This document shows positions 1 through 5,240 of a DNA stretch of 5,726 nucleotides, piece by piece; position 1 is the first letter of the stretch; each line of letters begins with the position of its first letter. The notes beneath the pieces were generated by a model. It did not search any database and had not been told where the DNA came from. It worked only from the letters and a program-made list of their open reading frames with translations. Made by a program: the position numbers and the translations under genes. Source of the stretch: Thermomicrobiaceae bacterium. GTDB taxonomy: Bacteria > Chloroflexota > Chloroflexia > Thermomicrobiales > Thermomicrobiaceae. The DNA lies in contig SKKR01000176.1 in assembly GCA_007123655.1 (NCBI GenBank), positions 1 to 5,726 of the forward strand, written 5' to 3'.

Positions 1-136
1 AATCAAAATGAGCCTGACGCCGGGCTCGGTTCGACTGCCACCGCCGATACTCGGCCAGCATACAGACGAGATCCTTCGAAACCTCGGTCAGACCGACGCG
101 GAGATCAGCGACCTTCGGGCCAAAAAGATCATCTAG
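1..136 (+). CDS. CaiB/BaiF family III CoA-transferase, C-terminal end (partial)
   Basis: Only the last 44 codons are in the window; the reading frame begins at base 2 and ends with TAG at 134-136. The peptide carries the typical tail of family III CoA-transferases: a TPGSVRLPPPILGQHTDEIL stretch followed by a short helix and a final DLRAKKII. In this family the segment 'PG..R.PPP.LG.HT.E.L' near the C-terminus is strongly conserved, followed by 'a.I..L....vi'. Family members move CoA between acyl-CoA and a free acid in the cytoplasm, but the catalytic Asp and the substrate-determining regions lie off the left edge, so no substrate can be named. The stop codon overlaps an AGGAG that would serve the next gene, which suggests a shared transcript or a recent junction. 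Family assignment is fairly secure; function beyond that is open. Confidence 0.85.
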   Translation, partial: IKMSLTPGSVRLPPPILGQHTDEILRNLGQTDAEISDLRAKKII

Positions 137-148
137 GAGCTCGTTATT
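135..148 (+). promoter_or_regulatory. Shine-Dalgarno AGGAG and putative non-canonical ATT start of the DUF6883 gene
   Basis: AGGAG at 135-139 overlaps the TAG stop of the CoA-transferase gene. Six bases later an ATT (146-148) is in frame with the DUF6883-like sequence. No ATG, GTG or TTG exists in that frame between the TAG and the conserved domain; the first is a TTG at 353, deep inside the domain. Starting at ATT gives a protein beginning (M)RTIPVELELTIDKRKLTDYL, the length and N-terminal shape I expect for the family. AUU is a rare but real initiation codon (infC is the classic case). Alternatives are a mutated ATG, a base-calling error, or amber readthrough from the upstream gene. Confidence 0.45.
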
Positions 149-496
149 CGTACGATTCCCGTCGAACTTGAACTGACGATAGATAAGCGGAAGCTAACCG
201 ATTACCTCCTTTCATTCTCACACCCATCGGGCGGTGCCAAGGCGCGCTTCTTCGCGGAATTCGGCTTTCGACACGACCGCTGGAAAGTCCTGCGCGACGC
301 GTTCTATGAACATGGGAGGCATAATACAGTTACGACCGTTCAGGAGACCGAGTTGGGGTCAAAGTATGTCGTTGAGGGTGCTCTGGTCACCCCTGATGAA
401 CGCAATCCACAGGTCCGCTCGATCTGGTTCGCTGATCGAGAGGCCAGACACGCCCGGTTCATTACGGCATATCCGTTGAAAGAGGTGCCAGAATGA
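146..496 (+). CDS. DUF6883-family protein with non-canonical start
   Basis: The frame encodes about 116 residues if translation starts at the ATT at 146. The core matches my recollection of the DUF6883 family: ID-K-RKLTDYLLS (K16 of the predicted protein begins KLTDYLL), HPSGGAKARFF at 26-36, GF at 40-41, W46 followed by VLRDA, a central ETELGSKYVVEG strand segment, SIWF near 92-95, and AYPL at 108-111. The biochemical role is unknown. The gene ends in TGA at 494-496 and overlaps the start of the DUF4926 gene by four bases (ATGA), so the two are probably translationally coupled. I recall these two families as recurrent neighbours, which would fit a two-component module such as toxin-antitoxin, but nothing in the sequence proves that. 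By hand count, 49 of 100 bases at 141-240 are G or C, against 41 of 60 at 1501-1560 in the helicase, a hint of different origin. The missing canonical start means it could also be a pseudogene that lost its ATG; the rest of the frame is intact. Confidence 0.65.
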   Translation: MRTIPVELELTIDKRKLTDYLLSFSHPSGGAKARFFAEFGFRHDRWKVLRDAFYEHGRHNTVTTVQETELGSKYVVEGALVTPDERNPQVRSIWFADREARHARFITAYPLKEVPE

Positions 497-717
497 TGTC
501 GGAACTTGATTCGGCAGTTTTGACACGAGACCTGCCCGAGCACGGATTAAGAGCCGGCGATGTCGGCACGGTGGTGCTGGTGCACAGGGATGATGCTGGC
601 TATGAGGTCGAATTCATGACGTTGCACGGCGAGACAATCGCTGTCGTAACGCTGGACCCGGACGCAGTCCGTCCGATCGGTGAGCGAGAGATCGCACACG
701 CTCGCGTCGTCGCCTGA
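493..717 (+). CDS. DUF4926 domain protein, small SH3-like barrel
   Basis: This 74-residue protein matches the DUF4926 pattern across its length: an N-terminal strand LDSAVLTRDLPEHGL, the turn AGDVGTVV at 22-29, GYEVEF at 36-41, and a closing AVVTLDPDAVRPI strand. The alternating strand and turn pattern suggests a small all-beta, SH3/KOW-like barrel; that fold statement is inference. There is no signal peptide or membrane segment, so it should be cytoplasmic. The start is ATG at 493 (ATGATG, so 496 is equally possible). A GAGG at 482-485 lies seven bases before 493 inside the upstream gene, and the ATGA overlap points to coupled translation with the DUF6883 gene. Function is unknown. A role as partner, for example an antitoxin or immunity-like protein of the DUF6883 product, is suggested only by the pairing. 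Confidence 0.8.
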   Translation: MMSELDSAVLTRDLPEHGLRAGDVGTVVLVHRDDAGYEVEFMTLHGETIAVVTLDPDAVRPIGEREIAHARVVA

Positions 718-799
718 ATCCGACTAACCGCACTTCCTGAGCATCGGCATAGCGGGCATGAATCCATGCTCGGAACGAGCGACACGGAGCGGATAACGC

Positions 800-2491
800 A
801 TGGCCCGAATGATCCCGGTCGAACCCGCGAATCAGGACGGACTGAGTAACGCGGAACGCGTGCTGTTCGACGAACTCCGGCGGCAACTCCCGGACGATTA
901 CATTGTCTTCCACGGCGTCCGGTTCCTGGCGGACCGCCAGCGCTCCTACAGTACAGACCGGGAGATCGACTTCCTGATCGTGCATCCGGCTCGAACGGGT
1001 GTCGTCGCCGAGGTGAAAGGGGGCGGGATTCGCGTTGACCCGGAAACCGGTGTCTGGGCAAGCGTTGATCGCCATGGCACGCCGCACCAGATCAAAAACC
1101 CGTTCGATCAGGCCCGAACGAACATGTACGACCTCATCGATGAACTCGGGCACCATCCACAGACCCGGGGACACAGATATGCGTTCAACTGGCAGGTGAT
1201 GCTGCCGGACGTCAGCGGAATCCGGCATCAGACCGGCATCGAGGCGCCCGATGATACGTTGCTGGAATCGACAGATCTCCACGCGTTGCAGACCGCGATT
1301 GAACGAGCGGCCCGGCCGTTACCGAAACACCAGTCCCTTTCGAACCAGGCAATGCGCGCGCTCATCAACGCAATCGCGCCTACGGTAGCCGCCGCGCCAG
1401 AGGGGCTCGGATACCATCTGCTCACCAGTGAACGCAAACTGATTGAGCTCACCCGGACGCAGGCGCAATTGCTCGATTTCCTGGAGCAACAACCGCGCGC
1501 CGGCATTGCGGGGTGCTGCGGATCCGGCAAGACGATGCTCGCGCTGGAGAAAACCCGCCGGCTGGCGGAGCAGGGAAGACGCGTGCTGCTCACGTGTTTC
1601 AACGCGAACCTGGCGGACTGGCTCCGGACGCAACTCGACCTGGGCGGCCCGTCGGAGTGGGGGAACGTCGTCTGTCATCATTATCACGGTCTCGTCCGGC
1701 AGCTCTGCGCCGAGACCGGCGTCGAGATTCCGCCCGAACCACCCGAACGCGAAGCCCAGCGGCGCTACTACACCGATATCTTCCCCGAGTGCCTGGACCA
1801 GGCGATCGACCGGCTTCCGGATGACGACCGTTTCGATGCCGTCATCGCGGACGAAGGGCAGGATTTCGGCGAACTATGGTGGTGGACGCTGGACTCCCTG
1901 CTGAAGGAACCGAAGACCGGAACCTTCTACATCTTCTATGACAATAACCAGCGCATCTATGGTCAATCTGGCGACATGCCGGTTCCGGAGAATCCGTATC
2001 CGCTAAATCGTAATTGCCGGAACACGGATCAGATTCACCGGATGGTCCGTCCCTTCTACCAGGGTGACGGCGCGTTTCAAGCGGCCGGGATCGAGGGTCG
2101 GGAGCCGGAGATCGTTCCGATCGGAAGTGGGGACGGGGTCGATGAGCTGCGTAAGGTACTGCACCGGCTTGTCAACGAGGAACGCATCCTAGAACGCGAC
2201 ATAACGATCCTCTCGCCGGTGACCAGCCGTGGAGGGTCCGCGCTCGAAGACGGGATGAAGCTGGGAAACTTCACCCTGCGGCGCACGATCGAGTCGCCCG
2301 GCGAACGTGAGATCCGGTTGAGCACCATCCACAGCTTCAAAGGCCTGGAAAGTCCCGTCGTGATCATGACGGAGCTGGACCGGCTGACCGGCCGTGATCG
2401 GACATTCCGCGACGGGTTGTTGTACGTCGGGCTGTCCCGGGCGCGCAGTCACCTGATCGTGCTGGGTGATCTTCCAGAGAACAGGGAATAG
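800..2491 (+). CDS. NERD nuclease domain-superfamily I (UvrD-like) helicase fusion protein
   Basis: The 563-residue cytoplasmic protein has two domains. The N-terminal NERD (nuclease-related) domain covers about residues 15-135, with E20, D57 in EIDFLIV, E71 and K73 in the AEVKGG strand (the D...ExK nuclease core), and the NPFDQARTN motif with Q104. The helicase covers about 205-560: Q-motif-like LTRTQAQLLDFLE (Q221), Walker A GCCGSGKT at 238-245 (K244), motif Ia RVLLTCFN, motif II DEGQD at 351-355, motif III-like FYDNNQRIYG (Q384), LNRNCRNT at 402-409 (R407), motif V STIHSFKGLE at 508-517, and motif VI YVGLSRAR at 542-549. Only about 75 residues separate motifs Ia and II and about 100 separate IV and V, so the large 1B and 2B insertions of UvrD/Rep appear much reduced. 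Inference: an ATP-driven DNA or RNA translocase with its own nuclease, in repair or defence against foreign DNA. The start at ATG 800 has GGAG at 786-789; ATG 809 is an alternative. It lies 82 bases after the DUF4926 gene on the same strand. Both enzymatic sites look intact. Confidence 0.93.
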   Translation: MARMIPVEPANQDGLSNAERVLFDELRRQLPDDYIVFHGVRFLADRQRSYSTDREIDFLIVHPARTGVVAEVKGGGIRVDPETGVWASVDRHGTPHQIKNPFDQARTNMYDLIDELGHHPQTRGHRYAFNWQVMLPDVSGIRHQTGIEAPDDTLLESTDLHALQTAIERAARPLPKHQSLSNQAMRALINAIAPTVAAAPEGLGYHLLTSERKLIELTRTQAQLLDFLEQQPRAGIAGCCGSGKTMLALEKTRRLAEQGRRVLLTCFNANLADWLRTQLDLGGPSEWGNVVCHHYHGLVRQLCAETGVEIPPEPPEREAQRRYYTDIFPECLDQAIDRLPDDDRFDAVIADEGQDFGELWWWTLDSLLKEPKTGTFYIFYDNNQRIYGQSGDMPVPENPYPLNRNCRNTDQIHRMVRPFYQGDGAFQAAGIEGREPEIVPIGSGDGVDELRKVLHRLVNEERILERDITILSPVTSRGGSALEDGMKLGNFTLRRTIESPGEREIRLSTIHSFKGLESPVVIMTELDRLTGRDRTFRDGLLYVGLSRARSHLIVLGDLPENRE

Positions 2492-2492
2492 G

Positions 2493-2506
2493 CCGGTCTT
2501 CACCGG
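2493..2506 (+). terminator. Small hairpin just after the helicase stop, possible weak terminator
   Basis: CCGGT, loop CTTC, ACCGG forms a five-pair stem starting two bases after the TAG of the helicase gene. There is no T-run behind it (AATTGACT follows), so it is not a standard Rho-independent terminator. It could protect the 3' end or act as a weak stop. Position between convergent genes supports a termination role; structure alone does not. Confidence 0.3.
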
Positions 2507-2520
2507 AATTGACTGCACCG

Positions 2521-2598
2521 TACGGGCCGATCCCTCGGCAAGCTCGGAACAGGATCTCCCTGTCGGCCCGTAGATCCTTCGCTGCGCTCAGTATGACA
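2521..2598. repeat. Dispersed palindromic repeat unit, 'SAAKDL' type, with 10-bp inverted arms
   Basis: TACGGGCCGA at 2521-2530 is the exact reverse complement of TCGGCCCGTA at 2563-2572, enclosing 32 bases. Inside, ACAGG (2549-2553) and CCTGT (2559-2563) form a smaller inverted pair. Directly after the right arm, GATCCTTCGCTGCGCTCAGT and then ATGACA (2573-2598) match, from memory, a very common intergenic repeat signature. On the minus strand it reads GTCATACTGAGCGCAGCGAA, whose translation gives the familiar spurious VILSAAKDL. The copy is a repeat rather than a gene; copy number needs the rest of the genome. Confidence 0.6.
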
Positions 2599-2673
2599 CA
2601 GTTCCTGCGGTCCAACAGAGCCTGCCCTGAGTATTCATGGGCTGGCGCCCGCCACCGGGGCATGAAAAACCTC

Positions 2674-2722
2674 GTCATCTCGAGCGGAGGGCCGCGCCGG
2701 ACGCGGCCCGCAGTCGAGAGAT
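2674..2722. repeat. Second palindromic repeat unit, 'CATCTCGAGCGGAG' type, with strong hairpin
   Basis: An outer stem TCTCGA (2678-2683) pairs with TCGAGA (2714-2719). An inner perfect eight-pair stem GGGCCGCG (2689-2696) with CGCGGCCC (2702-2709) has a five-base loop. The edges GTCATCTCGAGCGGAG and GTCGAGAGATC match the common intergenic repeat in which a 'cgtcatctcgagcg...gagagatc' frame surrounds a variable centre; this recognition is from memory. The GC-rich stem-loop could also stall polymerase coming from either convergent gene. Confidence 0.6.
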
Positions 2723-2884
2723 CGAGGCCGCCAATTCCCGGCCTGTGCGTCCCGTGTCAACGACGGAACATTCACAGCAGCGAAGCCGAAGGGGTCGTGG
2801 GACCCTACATTCAAATCGAATTCCATTCAAATTACTTGAGGACGGCTCTAGTTCGCGACGACGCAGAATCGCTCAGCGTGGAGG

Positions 2885-3643
2885 CTACAGCGCCATGCGG
2901 GCGGTTGTCCCGCCATCAACGAAGAGGACCTGCCCGGTGACGAACTCGGCAGTATCCGACGCGAGATAGGCCGCGGCGCCTGCGACGTCCTGAGGCGTTC
3001 CAACACGCCCCCACGGTACCCGCGCCGCGCCCTTATCAGTCGAGTAGTCCGGGTCGTCAAAATAGCGCGGGACCTCAATGAGTCCGGGGCCGATTGCGTT
3101 GACCCGAATGCGGCGAGGTGCGAGCTCGATGGCGAGCTGCCGGGTAAAGGCGGTGATCGCACCTTTTGTTGCCCCGTACGCGGTGTGGTTCGGCGCGCCG
3201 GCGTAGCCGTGTACCGACGTCAGGTTGATCACGCTCCCGCCACCACGTTCCAGCATCCATGGCACCGCTTGCTGCGTGCAGAAGAACATACCTCGCATGT
3301 TGATGTTGAAGAGCTCGTTGTACGTATCAACCGTCGTTTCCAGGAACGGCGCCGACCGCGTAATTCCGGAGTTATTGACTATGACGTCCAGCCCGCCGAA
3401 CGTCTTTGCGGCGGCATCGACAAGACGCCGGCACTCATCGACCTGTGCCAGGTCGGCCTGGATTGCGACTGCCTCTCCGCGGGCTCGCTCGATCTCGGAG
3501 ACGGTCTCCCGGGCGCCGTCCGCGCTGCCCGCGTAGTGGACGATCACCAAAGCACCCTGCCGGGCGAACTCGATCGCGATCCCCTGCCCGATTCCCATTC
3601 CGGCACCGGTTACCAGCGCATTCTTCCCCGTCAACGCGGTCAT
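2885..3643 (-). CDS. Short-chain dehydrogenase/reductase (classical SDR, FabG/glucose dehydrogenase-like)
   Basis: This 252-residue protein is a classical SDR that oxidises an alcohol or reduces a ketone with NAD(P). It has the cofactor motif TGAGMGIG at 12-19, D64 for adenine contact, NNSG at 90-93 (usually NNAG), and a complete catalytic tetrad N114, S143, Y156, K160 in the usual YxxxK spacing. The IGPGLIE segment at 184-190 and C-terminal TGQVLFVDGG are also typical. Length is normal for the family. The start ATG at 3643 has GAGGAG (3658-3653) nine bases upstream. It is the last gene of the minus-strand group, 273 bases after the metallohydrolase, so it may have its own promoter. Substrate is unknown; its association with a 2-hydroxyacid dehydrogenase and a metallohydrolase suggests catabolism of a polyol, sugar acid or amide-derived compound. 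Fatty acid synthesis is unlikely from context. Confidence 0.92.
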   Translation of the reverse strand: MTALTGKNALVTGAGMGIGQGIAIEFARQGALVIVHYAGSADGARETVSEIERARGEAVAIQADLAQVDECRRLVDAAAKTFGGLDVIVNNSGITRSAPFLETTVDTYNELFNINMRGMFFCTQQAVPWMLERGGGSVINLTSVHGYAGAPNHTAYGATKGAITAFTRQLAIELAPRRIRVNAIGPGLIEVPRYFDDPDYSTDKGAARVPWGRVGTPQDVAGAAAYLASDTAEFVTGQVLFVDGGTTARMAL

Positions 3644-3689
3644 TTCGGTACGCTCCTCTTCTTCCGTAGGTCCTTATGTGAGCACGTAA

Positions 3690-3850
3690 CTACTTCTTGA
3701 CTTGACGGCTCTCATCCAGTCGATGATTCGCGAGTTCCTCGACCAGCGTCACCAAGGCGGAGTGTTCGCGCCAATGTCGATCACCGGTCATCCCGGTCGC
3801 ATCCCGTGGATGAGTCCGTCCTCGCCAGGGACGACCAGTTCAACGTCGGG
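3690..3850 (-). pseudogene. Possible remnant of a broken gene, or two short unexplained frames
   Basis: In the 273-base gap between the metallohydrolase and SDR genes, the minus strand holds two adjoining frames with natural-looking codons. One contains PDVELVVPGEDGLIHGMRPG and stops at TGA 3790-3788. The other starts at ATG 3791-3789 and reads 33 residues (MTGDRHWREHSALVTLVEEL and on to a lysine-rich end) to TAG at 3692-3690; it looks like a helical protein tail. The stop of the first and the start of the second overlap, so a frameshift could have split one C-terminal segment. I do not recognise a family, and no intact upstream part is present. It could equally be chance open frames in GC-rich DNA. 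The other bases of the gap hold nothing I can support. Confidence 0.22.
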
Positions 3851-3916
3851 CGGGTCCGATGTACCCGATCTTCTCAACCCTGGCGGAGATCCGTTGATTT
3901 CAGGTCTGAGCAGCGG

Positions 3917-5179
3917 TTATCGTCTCGGGATCGACGATTCCGGGATGAACCGCTCCACGTCTTTCATCGTCCAGTATGAGGGCGGAGCTTCGCGCCACGC
4001 CGGAAGACAAGATCCGTTCGGGTTGTACACGATCTCTCCGGCGCGCAATGTCATCTCGCATTTCAGTCGCTGCGACGCCGGCAGCCGGGCCCGGCCGCAG
4101 TCGACGAACGAGAAGTTTCCTTGCTCGAGCGCAAACACCGCAATATCAGCTTCCGCGCCGACGCTCAGTGTTCCCAGATCCGGGCGCCCGATCTCCGCGG
4201 CCGGGTTGACGGTCGACCGTGCGATCAATTCGCCGAGCGGCATTCCGATGGCGAGATACTTGTTCATCGTCGTCTGCATGTCGAACACGTATCCATTGAG
4301 ATTACCGGTATGAAGATCCGTGCTGATGGAATCAGGTGGAAACCCCTGTTCCCAGGCGGGTACTGCGTTTCGATACCAGAAACTGGCCGAGCCGTGTCCA
4401 ATGTCGAAGATCACGCCGCGCTCGCGCGCCTCCCACATGAAGTCATTGACGACGCCCTCCGCGTTGAGCACCGGAAACTGCTGTGCGAAAACGTGGGTGT
4501 GGATATCGCCTGGCCGCAGGTGTTTCAGGATCAGTTCGTCGTACGGGCGCTCCGGCAACCAGGGGAAGAAGTCGACCATCACCGGCATGTCGCACAGTTC
4601 ACCTGCTTCAACCGCCAGGTCGACGCCAGCCCAGGGGGGATGTTCCTCATCGAATTGCCGCCGCGCCCAGTAGTGCGCCGTCTTGATCCCGACCACCACA
4701 TCGGAGAACTCGCGCGCGGTCGCGGCCGCCAGTCGGGGGTTCATGTCCTGAACGTCGTGCTCCCACTCTCCGCCCATCCCTTTCCCCACAATGTTCACGT
4801 AGGTCAGGACGCGGATCGTCGCGGTATCGATGACCTGTTCCCTGAAGTCAGTGAAGTCACGCCAGCCGACGGTACCGGCATCAACCACCGTCGTGACGCC
4901 CGACGAGAACGTGTTGACGTGCGGATCCAGCGACAAATTCGACCGGTGATGGGAGATCGCGACATGCGCATGCATGTCGATGATACCTGGGGTGAGGTAA
5001 GACCTTGAAAGATCGAGCACTCGGTCCGCGCTCTCAGTGGACAGATCCTGTCCGACCTCGGCGATCTTGCCGTCGAGGATCGCCACGTCCATCGGCCCAT
5101 CGATGTTGTTCGCCGGATCGATAACGTGTGCCCCCGTCAGGATCAGTTCCCGACGGTCGTGCGTCGACTGATTACTCAT
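3917..5179 (-). CDS. Amidohydrolase/deacetylase-family metallohydrolase (dihydroorotase-like)
   Basis: This 420-residue protein is an amidohydrolase-superfamily TIM-barrel enzyme expected to hydrolyse an amide, ester or cyclic amide with a divalent metal centre in the cytoplasm. Visible features: N-terminal beta-sandwich with a GAHVIDPANNIDG start, the HxH metal motif H70-A-H72 in PGIIDMHAHV, K166 in VGIKTAHYW as likely carbamylated lysine, H227/H229 in GDIHTHVF, FDIGHGSASF (H262), the catalytic D288 in STDLHTGN, and C-terminal LSVGAEADIAVF closing the sandwich. At the strand where related deacetylases usually carry a metal-binding His (VMVHIG) it has VMVDFF (D203). From memory a subgroup of this family shares VMVDF, so this may mark a subfamily rather than inactivation. 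Its start codon is ATG at 5179, preceded by GGTGA only three bases away and AGGA eleven bases away, so the ribosome site is not ideal. The gene lies 61 bases after the hydroxyacid dehydrogenase, probably in one operon. Substrate unknown. Confidence 0.9.
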   Translation of the reverse strand: MSNQSTHDRRELILTGAHVIDPANNIDGPMDVAILDGKIAEVGQDLSTESADRVLDLSRSYLTPGIIDMHAHVAISHHRSNLSLDPHVNTFSSGVTTVVDAGTVGWRDFTDFREQVIDTATIRVLTYVNIVGKGMGGEWEHDVQDMNPRLAAATAREFSDVVVGIKTAHYWARRQFDEEHPPWAGVDLAVEAGELCDMPVMVDFFPWLPERPYDELILKHLRPGDIHTHVFAQQFPVLNAEGVVNDFMWEARERGVIFDIGHGSASFWYRNAVPAWEQGFPPDSISTDLHTGNLNGYVFDMQTTMNKYLAIGMPLGELIARSTVNPAAEIGRPDLGTLSVGAEADIAVFALEQGNFSFVDCGRARLPASQRLKCEMTLRAGEIVYNPNGSCLPAWREAPPSYWTMKDVERFIPESSIPRR

Positions 5180-5187
5180 AGTTCACC

Positions 5188-5200
5188 CATTCCTGGAATG
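5188..5200. promoter_or_regulatory. 13-bp palindrome just upstream of the metallohydrolase start
   Basis: CATTCC-T-GGAATG is a perfect six-base inverted repeat around one central base, 8 to 20 bases before the ATG on the minus strand. It contains the AGGA that would be one of the possible ribosome binding sites. It could be an operator half-pair or fold in mRNA and mask the site. With no known regulator in the window this remains a sequence observation. Confidence 0.25.
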
Positions 5201-5240
5201 AAATGATGCGCGCCCCGAGGACTCCGAACGCGCCTGCGTT

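Larger units (their letters stand above)
2492..2884. other. Gene-free region between convergent genes, built of dispersed repeat fragments
   Basis: I find no credible coding sequence in these 393 bases; the open frames here are low-complexity translations of repeats. Besides the two clear repeat units listed separately, fragments at about 2621-2632 (GCCTGCCCTGAG) and 2778-2797 (AGCGAAGCCGAAGGGGTCGT) resemble pieces of the same class of intergenic repeat that I recall as producing spurious proteins with the strings 'VILSAAKDL' and 'SEVEG'. A nine-base direct repeat CATTCAAAT occurs at 2808-2816 and 2824-2832, in the most AT-rich part, shortly beyond the 3' end of the SDR gene. The region probably serves as the shared 3' untranslated and termination zone of both flanking genes. 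Confidence 0.6.

Noticed and set aside
234..479. 81-residue plus-strand frame inside the DUF6883 region
   Set aside because: It is an out-of-frame reading of the DUF6883-like sequence, whose frame gives family motifs; this one is Arg/Ser-rich and featureless.
739..771. Short inverted repeats (GAGCAT/ATGCTC and GCATG/CATGC) upstream of the helicase
   Set aside because: Stems of five or six pairs without a T-run or clear promoter elements are expected by chance; no regulatory call is supported.
600..1282. Long minus-strand open frames opposite the DUF4926 gene and the NERD helicase
   Set aside because: They are antisense to clearly conserved genes, their translations are rich in Arg, Ser and Pro with no recognisable motif, and they arise easily in GC-rich DNA.
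2509..2969. Open frames on both strands in the intergenic repeat region
   Set aside because: They translate repeat units (including the familiar spurious VILSAAKDL string) and are not genes.
3697..3730. TTGACT/TTGACG strings resembling -35 boxes on the plus strand
   Set aside because: No acceptable -10 box lies 16-18 bases downstream and no plus-strand gene follows.
3702..4313. 203-residue plus-strand open frame spanning the gap and the end of the metallohydrolase
   Set aside because: It starts at a TTG without a convincing ribosome site and mostly mirrors the metallohydrolase on the other strand.
4121..5008. 295-residue plus-strand open frame
   Set aside because: It lies wholly antisense to the metallohydrolase, whose catalytic motifs establish the real coding strand; the translation shows no family features.
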